Source: Veillonella seminalis (GTDB taxonomy: Bacteria > Bacillota > Negativicutes > Veillonellales > Veillonellaceae). From it: 64,000 nucleotides of DNA. Shown here in pieces: positions 54,058 to 63,277 of the stretch. The notes beneath the pieces are model-generated. The model had not been told where the DNA came from and ran no database searches. It was given only the letters and a program-made list of their open reading frames with translations. The stretch spans positions 1 through 64,000 of the forward strand of contig NZ_RQUZ01000002.1 in NCBI RefSeq assembly GCF_003992065.1, given 5' to 3'. A program made the position numbers and the translations under genes. The first letter of the stretch is position 1. Each line of letters begins with the position of its first letter.

Positions 54058-55230
54058 CTAATCCGATTCGGTCGTAAACGCTTTCATACTCAATAAAGAG
54101 GCCACATGTTCACCCACTACCAAGACAGCTATAGGCCACATACTATGACCACCGCCGATACCTACCAGCGGTGAGGCAACAGCACCGGCCAAGAAAGAAA
54201 TAACCCCTAACCAACCGGAAGCACTGCCGGCCATCCCTTTATGGGCATTCATACCACTGGAAAAGCTGAGTGGTAAAGTACAACCGCAACTGAAAATTAC
54301 GAACGCCAAAGCAATCATAATAAACCAAGGACTCTGTGGTTCTATGGCTGCGATTACCAAGAGAATTAATCCTAATATGGCACCGCCAACATTGCCCCAC
54401 CACAATACAGTGCGCTCCCCGAGACTCTTACTGATACGCCCGAATATCTGTGCCCCCAAAGCCAAGCAACCGGATCCGACGCCAAAGAAAATACTGAACT
54501 CGGTAGGCGTAAAACCGTACAGTCCTTCCATAATAAACGGAGACGCACCGATATAGCCGAAAAGCCCCATGGAAGCAAAACCTTGTACCAAGAAATAACC
54601 GCGATAATTTCTATTATTCCACAAAGCCGACATATTACGAACAGATTCTTTCAGCCCGCCTTGCAAGCGTCTCTCTACCGGCAAAGTTTCCGGTAACACA
54701 GCCATAGACCATACAGCACCAATGATACCGCAAGCCGTTAATAATAAGAAAATAGCTTCCCAATTCCAATATTGCAGAATTAGACCGCCAATAACCGGTC
54801 CCGCAATAGGTACAACGGATGTAATTAAAACCAACAAGGCAATAAAACGCGTCAATTCATTGCCCTTATGCGTATCACTGGCAATAGAACGACTCAACAC
54901 AATACAACCAGCTCCGGCAACCCCCTGCACAAAGCGCCACACGAGAAATTCTGTCAATGTTGCAGCCGTGCCACACAAAAATGAAGCTATAGCAAAACCG
55001 ATAAAAGACACCATAACAGGCTTACGACGGCCTACACCATCGCTCCAAGGCCCGATTAAAACCTGCCCCAAAGCCAGACCGATTAAACAAGTGGTCAAAC
55101 TAAGTTGGCCACCCGATGCGGTTGTACCTAAATCTCGGGCAATAGTCGGTAAGCCCGGTAAATAAATATCCGTACTTAACGGCCCGATAGCCGCCATAAA
55201 GGCAACTAACACGATAACAAATGTATTCAT
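54058..55230 (-). CDS. Bcr/CflA-type MFS multidrug exporter
   Basis: Inner-membrane drug:H+ antiporter of the major facilitator superfamily, DHA1/Bcr-CflA group. About 390 residues and 12 hydrophobic segments. The group's hallmark AAIGPLSTDIYLPGLP is in the first helix, with GPWSDGVGRRKP in loop 2-3 and RFVQGVAGAGCIVLSR in helix 4-5. Relatives export bicyclomycin, chloramphenicol or amino-acid derivatives; the substrate here is unknown. Start at 55230 preceded by AGAGGTG; a 20-residue extension is rejected. Confidence 0.88.
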   Translation of the reverse strand: MNTFVIVLVAFMAAIGPLSTDIYLPGLPTIARDLGTTASGGQLSLTTCLIGLALGQVLIGPWSDGVGRRKPVMVSFIGFAIASFLCGTAATLTEFLVWRFVQGVAGAGCIVLSRSIASDTHKGNELTRFIALLVLITSVVPIAGPVIGGLILQYWNWEAIFLLLTACGIIGAVWSMAVLPETLPVERRLQGGLKESVRNMSALWNNRNYRGYFLVQGFASMGLFGYIGASPFIMEGLYGFTPTEFSIFFGVGSGCLALGAQIFGRISKSLGERTVLWWGNVGGAILGLILLVIAAIEPQSPWFIMIALAFVIFSCGCTLPLSFSSGMNAHKGMAGSASGWLGVISFLAGAVASPLVGIGGGHSMWPIAVLVVGEHVASLLSMKAFTTESD

Positions 55231-55384
55231 ACGCAACACCTCTCTCGCAATATAATAAATAGCCGGCCAAGCGTATACTATAAATCTCACTCAGCTTTTA
55301 TTTTATGTAAATTATTTTATATATATTAAAAAGCTTTTTACCGTTAAATGTAAGAAGCCTGTTATCTTAGCTATAGTATTAAAA

Positions 55385-55414
55385 AATGAGGATTCCATTA
55401 ATGGAATCCTCATT
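55385..55414 (-). terminator. Terminator of the OmpA gene
   Basis: A near-perfect palindrome of AATGAGGATTCCATT and its complement, followed by TTTTT on the minus strand, about 85 bases past the OmpA stop. Confidence 0.85.
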
Positions 55415-55497
55415 ATATGTCTCAGCACTGCATGTTAACTGCAAAATCGAGTCATGTATCACCTAAACTGCATTGTGAAATATTATGACGCTGATTA

Positions 55498-56610
55498 TTA
55501 TTTGTTTTCCCAAATATCTACACGACGGTTGTCGGCACGACCTTGATCAGAGTCATTGGAAGCTACCGGATCATTTTCGCCTTTGTAGTTAAGTACCAAC
55601 TGAGAAGCCGGTACGCCTTGGCTCTGTGCATAAGCTGCTACATTGTCAACACGGCGTTGAGAAAGAGCATTGTTGTAACCGTCAGTACCGCGGGAGTCAG
55701 TGTTACCTACCAATTTGAAAGTATGGGTTGGGTTAGCTTTAGCTACCTGTACAAAATGATCTAATTTAGATTGTTCAGTGCCAAGTGGTTGATCTTCGTC
55801 AAAACCGAAGTGAACGCTTTCTAAATAGTAATCATTGCGTTGTACCGGAGCTTGTTGTACTACAGGCGCAGCTTGAGGCTGTGGCTGTGGACGATAAACA
55901 GGTGCTGCCGGTGCCGGAGCAGGAGCTTCTTCACTGCTACCGCCAAAACGATAAGAAAGACCGGCAATGATACCTTTGTAGCTGATGTTGGCATCATCAA
56001 GAGCACCGAAATCACATTTATCAGTCAATTTAGTGTTTACATAACGATAACCTACATTTACATCTAAGTCAGGCGTAATACCGTAACCGAGACCGGCTTC
56101 CCAAATTGTCGTATTCTGAGTACCGATAGCGGCTTTACCGTATACATCCAATTTGTCGGTAATAGGTGCTTTACCGATAATACCGATTTGAGCTACATTA
56201 TTAGTTTGAGATAAATTGTCGCCATCAGCAGTTACTTTGTTTTTAATACGATTATAACCTGCATAGGCGGCAAAGTTTTTATTAATGGAATAAAGTGCAT
56301 TCACTTCCTGAGCATTACCATCGGTACCGATACCATCTTTCGCATCGGTTTTCAAACCATAGTAATTGTATTGAACAGCCCAGCGATCATTCAAGCCGTA
56401 AGTTACGACGCCGGTAAAGTTCCATTTATTATCGGTAGTAAAATCACCACCTTCGCCGACAAGTTTATTGGCATCAGCACTGGCTTCAGTATTCCAAGCC
56501 CCCAAATCAACCTGCCATTGACCTTCTTGCCATTGAGTTTGTGGTGTAGCAAAAGCTGCGGATGTCACAGTTGCTGCTACAACAGCTAATAATAATGCAC
56601 GTTTTTTCAT
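55498..56610 (-). CDS. ompA: OmpA-family outer membrane protein
   Basis: An outer-membrane beta-barrel tied to peptidoglycan. 370 residues: signal peptide (MKKRALLLAVVAATVTSAAFA), a barrel domain of alternating strands to about residue 225, a Pro/Ala/Gln-rich linker (APAPAAPVYRPQPQPQA), and the OmpA C-terminal domain (VGNTDSRGTDGYNNALSQRR) with the Asp and Arg that bind meso-diaminopimelate. Start at 56610 has AGAGGAG; eight upstream residues rejected. The presence of OmpA beside Firmicute-type genes marks a diderm Firmicute. Confidence 0.93.
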   Translation of the reverse strand: MKKRALLLAVVAATVTSAAFATPQTQWQEGQWQVDLGAWNTEASADANKLVGEGGDFTTDNKWNFTGVVTYGLNDRWAVQYNYYGLKTDAKDGIGTDGNAQEVNALYSINKNFAAYAGYNRIKNKVTADGDNLSQTNNVAQIGIIGKAPITDKLDVYGKAAIGTQNTTIWEAGLGYGITPDLDVNVGYRYVNTKLTDKCDFGALDDANISYKGIIAGLSYRFGGSSEEAPAPAPAAPVYRPQPQPQAAPVVQQAPVQRNDYYLESVHFGFDEDQPLGTEQSKLDHFVQVAKANPTHTFKLVGNTDSRGTDGYNNALSQRRVDNVAAYAQSQGVPASQLVLNYKGENDPVASNDSDQGRADNRRVDIWENK

Positions 56611-56669
56611 AATATCTCCTCTTTTCTTAATCAATCGTAATATTCTATAAATATCATATTTATAACTTC

Positions 56670-56698
56670 ATTATAGATTTTTTTCGATATAAAATCAA
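56670..56698 (-). promoter_or_regulatory. ompA promoter
   Basis: Minus strand TTGATT (56698-56693), a 17-base spacer and TATAAT (56675-56670). It gives a leader of about 55 bases, consistent with a strongly expressed surface protein. Confidence 0.8.
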
Positions 56699-56779
56699 TA
56701 GGATTTGAATGAATAAAGGATTAAAGAGTAAAGTTAAAGTATTACGATAAAACAATAATTTCCGCGGATAAAAAAAGAA

Positions 56780-56811
56780 ACCCCACAAACCGAGGTTTGT
56801 AGGGTTTTCTG
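56780..56811 (-). terminator. Terminator of the rplM-rpsI operon
   Basis: Hairpin with arms AAACCC...ACAAACC and GGTTTGT...GGGTTT (minor mismatch) and a T-rich 3' side, just past the rpsI stop. Confidence 0.8.
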
Positions 56812-56825
56812 TTTGTAATCGAAAA

Positions 56826-57218
56826 TTAACGTTTCGAGAACTGGGATGCCTTACGGGCTTTTTTGAGACCGTATTTTTTACGTTCTTTCATACGTGGGTC
56901 ACGAGTCAAGAAGCCGGCTTTTTTAAGGGACTGACGAAGTTCTTCGTCAACGCCCAACAATGCACGGGAAATACCGTGACGGATTGCACCTGCTTGACCG
57001 GATGGACCGCCGCCTTCAACGCTGGCGATTACATCATATTGTTCAACCGTACCGGTAAGGTTAAGCGGTTGTTTTACAATCAATTCCAAAGTCTTACGAC
57101 CGAAGTATTCGTTTAATTCACGTTTATTAATCGTGATTTTACCTGTGCCCGGTACCAGACGAACTCTGGCAACGGAAGATTTTCTACGGCCTGTACCGTA
57201 GTACTGAGCTACTGCCAT
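56826..57218 (-). CDS. rpsI: 30S ribosomal protein S9
   Basis: Small-subunit protein S9, whose C-terminal tail reaches the P-site tRNA. 130 residues: [16 protein letters not shown] at the start, [19 protein letters not shown], and the terminal [12 protein letters not shown] ending in Lys-Arg. It follows rplM by 23 bases with its own GGGAGGAGG site. Confidence 0.98.
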   Translation of the reverse strand: MAVAQYYGTGRRKSSVARVRLVPGTGKITINKRELNEYFGRKTLELIVKQPLNLTGTVEQYDVIASVEGGGPSGQAGAIRHGISRALLGVDEELRQSLKKAGFLTRDPRMKERKKYGLKKARKASQFSKR

Positions 57219-57241
57219 GTGTATGTTCCTCCTCCCGGAAA

Positions 57242-57682
57242 TTACCGAATATCAAATTCCAAAACTTCAGGTTTCTGAGCTGCATGTGGATGTTCAGGAC
57301 CTGCATAAACGTTCAATTTACGATAAATTTGAGCGCCTAATTTGTTCTTAGGAAGCATCCCGCGAACTGCCATTTCCACAATGCGTTCAGGGTGTTTTGC
57401 CAACATGTTACCAAGGGTAACGAATGTGGAACCACCCGGATAACCGGAATGACGGAAATACGTTTTCTGTTCTAATTTTTTACCTGTGAAACGAACTTTC
57501 TCAGCGTTGATTACGATAACGTGGTCACCGGTATCAACATGTGGTGTGAAAGTTGGTTTATTTTTGCCCCGAAGAACTTTAGCTACTTCGGCAGCAAGGC
57601 GTCCTAAAGTTTTACCTTCAGCGTCAACAACATACCATTTCCGTTCGATAGTGTTCGGATTGGCCATATATGTGGTTTTCAT
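57242..57682 (-). CDS. rplM: 50S ribosomal protein L13
   Basis: Large-subunit assembly protein L13. 146 residues with [19 protein letters not shown] and [17 protein letters not shown]-type motifs (here [17 protein letters not shown]) and [18 protein letters not shown]. First gene of rplM-rpsI. AGGAGGAA lies ahead of the ATG, and a strong promoter lies at 57778-57807. Confidence 0.98.
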   Translation of the reverse strand: MKTTYMANPNTIERKWYVVDAEGKTLGRLAAEVAKVLRGKNKPTFTPHVDTGDHVIVINAEKVRFTGKKLEQKTYFRHSGYPGGSTFVTLGNMLAKHPERIVEMAVRGMLPKNKLGAQIYRKLNVYAGPEHPHAAQKPEVLEFDIR

Positions 57683-57777
57683 GCTGCTAATTCCTCCTCA
57701 TAACGACTAACTTTACCAAAAAGCATCCTGCTCTCTTTCCGGGGCTAATGGAATAAGATTCAAATGCTTACCGAAAT

Positions 57778-57807
57778 ATTATACATGGTTTGACAGAGTG
57801 GTGTCAA
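57778..57807 (-). promoter_or_regulatory. rplM-rpsI promoter
   Basis: Minus strand TTGACA (57807-57802), an 18-base spacer and TATAAT (57783-57778), both consensus. The leader of about 90 bases includes GAGAGCAGGATGC, and may contain an L13-type autoregulatory structure; that part is unproven. Confidence 0.85.
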
Positions 57808-57837
57808 CCACATTTTAACATTTCCCGATATAATAAT

Positions 57838-57890
57838 TTTTGGCTCAAATAGAAAAACCTAGATATAGGTTCCTACCCATTCGAGCCAAA
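57838..57890 (-). terminator. Possible terminator of murB
   Basis: TTTGGCTC and GAGCCAAA arms enclose an inner AACCTA/TAGGTT stem. The following sequence is AT-rich but has no clean T run. Confidence 0.45.
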
Positions 57891-57950
57891 CCTTATTTAA
57901 AATTTTGTTGCGACGGCACAAATTAAATCCGCTTAATTCTATGATACTTC

Positions 57951-58889
57951 TTAATTTTGTGCGTCTTCACCGATAATGCGCACTTCGGTTTCTAAATTCA
58001 CGCCATGGGCTTCGGCTACGCGAGCCTGCACACTATGGATTAAATTTAACACATCTTTAGCCGATGCCTGACCTTTGTTAATAACAAAGCCCGCATGTTT
58101 CTGGGATACTTCCGCATCCCCTACGGCAAGGCCTTTAAGACCCGTCTGCTCAATCAAAGTCCCCGCAAAATAACCCGGTGGGCGTTTAAAAGTTGAGCCG
58201 GCACTGGCATATTCGAGCGGTTGTTTGCTTTGACGACGCTCCGTCAAATCTTCCATAAGGGCTAAAATTTCATCCTTATCGCCCTCTTTTAAACGGATAT
58301 CCACTTCGCCGATAATTTCATGACTTTCGTGAAAACGGCTGTGACGATAAGCGAACGCCAATTCATCCGCCGTGTATTCCGATACGTGACCGCTCATATC
58401 AACGGCGCGAACCTTACTCACCACTTGGCACATCTCGCCGCCATAGGCACCGGCATTCATAAATACGGCCCCGCCCAAAGTGCCCGGAATACCGATAGCA
58501 AACTCCATGCCGGTAAGCCCGGCCGCATAAGCAAATTCCGAAGCGTCTTTTAACATATAGCCTGCACTGACAGTCATCACACCGTCAATAGCCGCCATGG
58601 TTTCACGCATATCACTGAGTGACAACACGACTCCGCGAATACCGCCATCGAGCACCAAGACATTGGAGCCGCTCCCCAAAACGGTGAGCGGTACATCAGC
58701 TTGATGAATCGCCGCCATAACTTGACTCAATTGACTCATAGTTTGAGGCGTCACAAAAATATCGGCAGGTCCACCGATTTTAAAGGTTGTATGGGCAGCC
58801 AACGGCTCATTGCAAAGCAGTGAACCGGGCGCTACAATTTGCTGTAAATCAGTATAAAGAGCTTGTAAATTACTGTTTAGCTTTTTCAA
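57951..58889 (-). CDS. murB: UDP-N-acetylenolpyruvoylglucosamine reductase
   Basis: FAD/NADPH-dependent reduction in the second committed step of peptidoglycan synthesis. About 312 residues of the type with TTFKIGGPADIFVTP, GSGSNVLVLDGG, GMEFAIGIPGTLGGAVFMNAG and ASAGSTFKRPPG (catalytic Ser). The start appears to be TTG at 58889, within the end of ylbF (20-base overlap), with AAGGA ten bases ahead; no ATG lies close enough to give a full N-terminus. Translation is coupled to ylbF. Confidence 0.94.
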   Translation of the reverse strand: MKKLNSNLQALYTDLQQIVAPGSLLCNEPLAAHTTFKIGGPADIFVTPQTMSQLSQVMAAIHQADVPLTVLGSGSNVLVLDGGIRGVVLSLSDMRETMAAIDGVMTVSAGYMLKDASEFAYAAGLTGMEFAIGIPGTLGGAVFMNAGAYGGEMCQVVSKVRAVDMSGHVSEYTADELAFAYRHSRFHESHEIIGEVDIRLKEGDKDEILALMEDLTERRQSKQPLEYASAGSTFKRPPGYFAGTLIEQTGLKGLAVGDAEVSQKHAGFVINKGQASAKDVLNLIHSVQARVAEAHGVNLETEVRIIGEDAQN

Positions 58890-59223
58890 GAATTTTCATT
58901 CCTTCTGTAATAGGTTCACTGATAATACGATAAATGTCATTAGAAACTTGAGTCCAACGCACATGCGCCTGTAAATAAGCTTGAGCGCCGGAGTTAGCCT
59001 GAATCATAGGCATCAATTCTTCTAATTTTTTACCGATTTCTTCCGCTTCAGGAGCTTCGGCCATTTTAGCGTATTCCCATTGCATCTGTTGCATCAAGAA
59101 CTGTTCAATCAAACCCTTGGCGGTGCTGTCACCTTCAACAGCAGCCTGAGCCGTCATCAATGCTTTATATTCTTCGCTTTCACGCATCGCTTTTTGTAAT
59201 TCGTAAGCCTTATCATAGTTCAT
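58870..59223 (-). CDS. YlbF/YmcA-family protein
   Basis: A 117-residue all-helical protein of the YlbF/YmcA (Com_YlbF) family. In Bacillus these proteins form a complex that directs RNase Y and influences competence, biofilm and sporulation. Features: NYDKAYELQKAMRESEEYKAL and a helix-rich middle with paired Gln/Met residues. The start at 59223 (ATG) is preferred over a GTG five codons upstream because GGTGGAG overlaps the latter. Middle gene of trmL-ylbF-murB. An RNase Y-linked role is by family only. Confidence 0.8.
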   Translation of the reverse strand: MNYDKAYELQKAMRESEEYKALMTAQAAVEGDSTAKGLIEQFLMQQMQWEYAKMAEAPEAEEIGKKLEELMPMIQANSGAQAYLQAHVRWTQVSNDIYRIISEPITEGMKILEKAKQ

Positions 59224-59227
59224 AGTA

Positions 59228-59719
59228 TTAAACTCCACCTTTCATTGTTAAATGACCAAAATTTTTTAAATCCGGAAAATTCAGCTGACGCATTGCTTCA
59301 TAAGCAATAATCGCCACCGAATTGGATAAATTAAGGGAACGGGCTTCCGCTATCATAGGGATGCGAATCGTATGGTCGTAATTCGCTGCCAATAACTCTT
59401 CCGGTAACCCTTTTGTTTCTTTACCGAACACGAGCATATCACCAATCTGATACTCTACTTCGGCATATGTATGTTTAGCTTTCGTCGTCGCATAAAAATA
59501 ACGACGGTCGGGATATTTATCGTATACTTCCTGCAAGTTTTCATGAACCTGTACATCCACGAGATCCCAATAATCGAGACCGGCTCGTTTTAAATATTTA
59601 TCTTCCAACTTAAACCCCAAAGGTTTTACCAAATGCAAGGTCATGTGATTGGCCGCACAAAGGCGGGCAATGTTTCCCGTATTGCCGGGAATTTCCGGTT
59701 CTACCAATACAATTTCCAT
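59228..59719 (-). CDS. trmL: tRNA (cytidine/uridine-34 2'-O)-methyltransferase
   Basis: SPOUT-family enzyme that 2'-O-methylates the wobble base of tRNA-Leu. 163 residues, with PEIPGNTGNIARLCAA at the N-terminus, DMLVFGKETKGLP and RSLNLSNSVAIIAYEAMRQ forming the SAM-binding knot. First gene of trmL-ylbF-murB, ending 4 bases before ylbF starts. Confidence 0.94.
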   Translation of the reverse strand: MEIVLVEPEIPGNTGNIARLCAANHMTLHLVKPLGFKLEDKYLKRAGLDYWDLVDVQVHENLQEVYDKYPDRRYFYATTKAKHTYAEVEYQIGDMLVFGKETKGLPEELLAANYDHTIRIPMIAEARSLNLSNSVAIIAYEAMRQLNFPDLKNFGHLTMKGGV

Positions 59720-59856
59720 AATACACTCTTTTCTGTCATTTAATCTATTTGATCTAACATCTTATTTTACCTAATTATAGAGTATGGTTCAAGTGTTTAT
59801 TAAGTATGACACAGTATATATTTGAACAACAGCATATACCACCGTACGCCCAAAAA

Positions 59857-60345
59857 CTATACTTCTGGGCGCTTCGGATTAATAAAATGACCGCTCTTGC
59901 CGCCCTCTTTTTCAATTAAATATACCGGTCCCATAACCATGCTCTTATCGATGGCCTTACACATATCATACACGGTAAGGAGCCCCACCTGAACAGCCGT
60001 CAAAGCTTCCATCTCAACACCGGTTTGCCCCGATGTTTTCACCGTAGCTTCAATCCGTACGGCACGGCGTGTTTCATCAAGTTCACAAATCACCGCTACC
60101 TTAGTGAGCATAAGGGGATGGCACAAGGGAATTAAATCGGATGTCTTTTTAGCGCCCATGATAGCCGCCAATTGTGCTACCGCCAACACATCGCCCTTTT
60201 TCATCGTACCGGCCTTAATGCGTTCATATATTTCTTCATTAACCAAGATGTAGCCTTCCGCCACCGCCGTCCTGGACGTAACGGCTTTTTCACTTACATC
60301 TACCATGCGTGCATTACCGGCTTCATCAAAATGTGTCAATTCCAT
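59857..60345 (-). CDS. moaC: Cyclic pyranopterin monophosphate synthase
   Basis: Second enzyme of molybdenum cofactor synthesis, forming cPMP. 162 residues; motifs [45 protein letters not shown] and [11 protein letters not shown] are complete, including the active-site Lys and His. GAGGAT precedes the ATG. No other moa gene lies in the window. The neighbouring metal-dependent hydrolase gene is divergent. Confidence 0.96.
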   Translation of the reverse strand: MELTHFDEAGNARMVDVSEKAVTSRTAVAEGYILVNEEIYERIKAGTMKKGDVLAVAQLAAIMGAKKTSDLIPLCHPLMLTKVAVICELDETRRAVRIEATVKTSGQTGVEMEALTAVQVGLLTVYDMCKAIDKSMVMGPVYLIEKEGGKSGHFINPKRPEV

Positions 60346-60513
60346 AATGTATCCTCAACTCATGAATTTTTACTTTAAAACAATGTATTGTCAGTAATTC
60401 GAATCTTCGACTAATTGATTCTTATCCGTAAAATTTATGTAATTCAATCTATTTCTATGGTATCATTAATTATAACAGTAGTCTAATATTTAAATCATAA
60501 GGAGGCGTCTTTT

Positions 60514-61185
60514 ATGGAAGTCAAATTAACGTATTACGGTCATGCAACCTTTATGTTATCCAACGGTGAAACAACCATCGTATTTGATCCTTTTTTCAAC
60601 GGGAACACCTGGGAAAAAGCTAAACCGGAAGATATCAAATGCCAATACATTGTCATCAGCCACGGTCACGGCGACCATTACGGCGATGCCGACCTTATCG
60701 GCAAAGCCAATAATGCCCTTGTTATTTCCACCGCCGAAGTAGCTCACAAAGCGGAAGAAGCAGGCCTCAAAGCTCACGCCATGCACCTGGGCGGCAAGCA
60801 TGATTTTGAATTCGGTTCCATCCGTCTTACCCCGGCCTTCCACGGTGCCGGTATTCCGGGCGGTCATGCAGCGGGCGTTATCGTTACCTTCTACGGCAAA
60901 ACCTTATACTTTGCCGGTGATACTGCATTCTTCAGCGACATGCAATACTTAAATCGCTTCGGCAAACTTAATTATGCGCTTTTGCCAATCGGTGACAACT
61001 TCACTATGGGTCCTGAAGATGCCTTATTGGCAGCCTCTTTAATTAAAGCTGACGTAACTATTCCGGTTCACTACAAAACCTGGCCGGTAATCGACCAAGA
61101 TCCGGATGCGTTTGTGGCAAAATTAGAAGCGGAACATCATCAAAAAGGACTCGTGGTAGAACCGGGTTCCACAATCGTTCTATAA
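60514..61185 (+). CDS. UPF0173-type metal-dependent hydrolase
   Basis: Metallo-beta-lactamase-fold hydrolase of about 223 residues. The metal-binding motif HGHGDHYGDA is near residue 49, with GHATFML at the start, AFHGAGIPGGHAAGV, the FAGDTAFFSDM segment and the final His in PVHYKTWP. The substrate is unknown for this family. AAGGAGG lies upstream of the ATG. Divergent from moaC and followed by a terminator. Confidence 0.92.
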   Translation: MEVKLTYYGHATFMLSNGETTIVFDPFFNGNTWEKAKPEDIKCQYIVISHGHGDHYGDADLIGKANNALVISTAEVAHKAEEAGLKAHAMHLGGKHDFEFGSIRLTPAFHGAGIPGGHAAGVIVTFYGKTLYFAGDTAFFSDMQYLNRFGKLNYALLPIGDNFTMGPEDALLAASLIKADVTIPVHYKTWPVIDQDPDAFVAKLEAEHHQKGLVVEPGSTIVL

Positions 61186-61503
61186 TCGTCAAAATTTCTA
61201 TATCGAAATTTTCTATTTTGTTTAGTTGAATTTCGAAGTCGGAAAAACTTTTATACTATTTCTAATAATCGACTTTTCAAATTTCAAACAGCAAAATTCA
61301 AAAAAAGACCAAAAAGGAGCTGACCTCAATGCCAAACATCGAGATCGAGCTCCTTTTTAGTACTTCATCTATTTTAATGCATACATACCATTACTTACAA
61401 CTTACAATTAAATTCGATGTATTCATTACTTGTATTATGAATAGGCTAAATATAGCTACAACTACTATAGACATTCATATCATTTCGATTACCTATGGGT
61501 ACC
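61186..61503. other. Intergenic region after the hydrolase gene
   Basis: This 318-base gap between convergent genes contains the terminator at 61311-61358. The rest is AT-rich without supported features. Confidence 0.6.
61311..61358 (+). terminator. Terminator of the hydrolase gene
   Basis: Arms AAAAAGGAGCT and AGCTCCTTTTT surround a 26-base loop with its own partial pairing; A and T runs allow use in both directions. Confidence 0.75.
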
Positions 61504-61866
61504 TTATTTTTCGCTTTTATCGACTAGCGGGTCATATTTTTCAAAAAAATCGGCCAACTGTTTGCGCAGTTGTTGACGCTGTGACGGCTTCAAGGCGTAA
61601 CGTTTGCCATTAAAGGCTACTTCCTTGTTCTTAATAACAGCCCATAAGTCGTAAACCGGAGGTGCACTAGGCTTAACCTCAGCCAATTCATCTAAGGATA
61701 CACCATAATATACGGCTAATTGCTTTAACGTTTCCAAATCGGGCTCACGATAACCGGTTTCATAATTGGAAAGAGCTGCATTGCTAATCCCTACACTATG
61801 TGCTACTTCCAATTGGCTTTTACCCGTCCTCGTACGAACTCGTTTAAGATTTTTATATAAAGCCAT
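61504..61866 (-). CDS. XRE-family HTH transcriptional regulator
   Basis: A 120-residue Cro/CI-type regulator: HTH at residues 6-60 (RTRTGKSQLEVAHSVGISNA, ALSNYETGYREPDLETLKQ, YGVSLDEL) then a short linker and a C-terminal segment (FNGKRYALKPSQRQQLRKQL) like that of mobile-element or phage-type repressors. Location beside purD, with no mobile-element genes, suggests a chromosomal role. Target unknown. Confidence 0.85.
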   Translation of the reverse strand: MALYKNLKRVRTRTGKSQLEVAHSVGISNAALSNYETGYREPDLETLKQLAVYYGVSLDELAEVKPSAPPVYDLWAVIKNKEVAFNGKRYALKPSQRQQLRKQLADFFEKYDPLVDKSEK

Positions 61867-61992
61867 ACTATCACGCCCCGCTTCATTGGCCTATCATATA
61901 CTACTCAAAATAGAAAAATTCTGATATTATTATACACCTATTATTCAACAGGCGTAAATAATTTGATTACAAACTTCACAAATTGATGAATT

Positions 61993-63264
61993 TTATCTCA
62001 AATGAGCAAATGCTTTTTGACCAATATCTTTGCGATACTGACGCCCTTCGAAGCGTACTTTGGCCACTCGTTCATACGCTTTATCGAGTGCCTTTTGCAA
62101 ATCATCTCCGAGGCCTACAATACCGAGTACACGACCGCCGGCCGTTACATAATGACCATCTTTAAACGAGGTGCCCGAATGGAATACCAAGGTATCTTCC
62201 GTAAAGCTTAAATCGCCGTCAATTACATCATCCTTATGGGATGTTTCCGGATAGCCGGCAGACGCCAAAATAACACAGGCTGCACTGCCGTCACGCCAAC
62301 TAACCATATCTTCGGTTAAACGACCGTTTTCACAAGCCATCATAATTTCGCCTAAATCGCCGTCCAATAAAGGCAAGACAACTTGCGTTTCCGGATCGCC
62401 GAAACGCACATTAAATTCTACCACTTTAGGTCCTTCCGGGGTAATCATAAGACCGGCATACAGACAGCCCACATATGGCATACCTTCTGCTTTCATGGCC
62501 TTAACCATCGGCACCAGCACTTTATCGTAAGCTTCTTTTAATAAAGCCTCCGTCATAACCGGCGCCGGTGCATAGGTCCCCATACCGCCCGTATTAGGTC
62601 CTTTATCACCGTCGAAAATTCGTTTATGATCTTGCGAAGCGATCATCGGCACTACTGTAGTACCATCCACAAAGGCCAATAAAGATGCCTCTTCGCCGAC
62701 CATGAATTCTTCAATAACAACGATATGACCGGCATCGCCGAAACGATTAGCCGAGAGCATATCATCAACGGCGGCTTTCGCTTCTTCCACCGTCATGGCT
62801 ACAGCTACACCCTTGCCGGCAGCCAAACCGTCCGCTTTAATAACGATAGGTGCCCCGGTTTCATCGATGAAAGCTTTTGCTTTGGCCGCATCATCAAATA
62901 CACCGTAAGCAGCAGTCGGAATGTCGTATTTTTTCATGAGGTCCTTGGCAAATACTTTAGAGCCTTCCAATTGAGCCGCTGCTTTGGAAGGGCCGAATAC
63001 GGCAATACCTGCCGCACGCACCGCATCAGCCAGGCCTGCCACGAGCGGAGCTTCCGGACCGATGACAACAAGGTCAATCGCTTCTTTTTGTAAAAATTTC
63101 GTTACCGCAGCAAAATCCTGCCAATCAATGGCTACACATTCTGCCACATCTTCCATAGCTTTGCTGCCCGGAATGGCATAGACTTTAGTAACCGAATCAC
63201 TTTGAGCCAATTTCCACGCTAAGGTATGCTCACGACCGCCGCCACCAATTACACAAACTTTCAT
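61993..63264 (-). CDS. purD: Phosphoribosylamine--glycine ligase
   Basis: ATP-grasp enzyme that makes glycinamide ribonucleotide, step 2 of purine synthesis. 423 residues, usual length: [18 protein letters not shown] at the start, the ATP-grasp core ([52 protein letters not shown]), and the C-terminal ATP-grasp GARS domain. Downstream of purH by 13 bases on the same strand, with GAGGAGG ahead of the ATG. Confidence 0.97.
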   Translation of the reverse strand: MKVCVIGGGGREHTLAWKLAQSDSVTKVYAIPGSKAMEDVAECVAIDWQDFAAVTKFLQKEAIDLVVIGPEAPLVAGLADAVRAAGIAVFGPSKAAAQLEGSKVFAKDLMKKYDIPTAAYGVFDDAAKAKAFIDETGAPIVIKADGLAAGKGVAVAMTVEEAKAAVDDMLSANRFGDAGHIVVIEEFMVGEEASLLAFVDGTTVVPMIASQDHKRIFDGDKGPNTGGMGTYAPAPVMTEALLKEAYDKVLVPMVKAMKAEGMPYVGCLYAGLMITPEGPKVVEFNVRFGDPETQVVLPLLDGDLGEIMMACENGRLTEDMVSWRDGSAACVILASAGYPETSHKDDVIDGDLSFTEDTLVFHSGTSFKDGHYVTAGGRVLGIVGLGDDLQKALDKAYERVAKVRFEGRQYRKDIGQKAFAHLR

Positions 63265-63277
63265 AAAGCCTCCTCAA

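Noticed and set aside
61504-61866. Prophage or integrative element at the XRE regulator
   Set aside because: No integrase, excisionase, attachment repeats or phage genes flank it; purD and a housekeeping hydrolase surround it.
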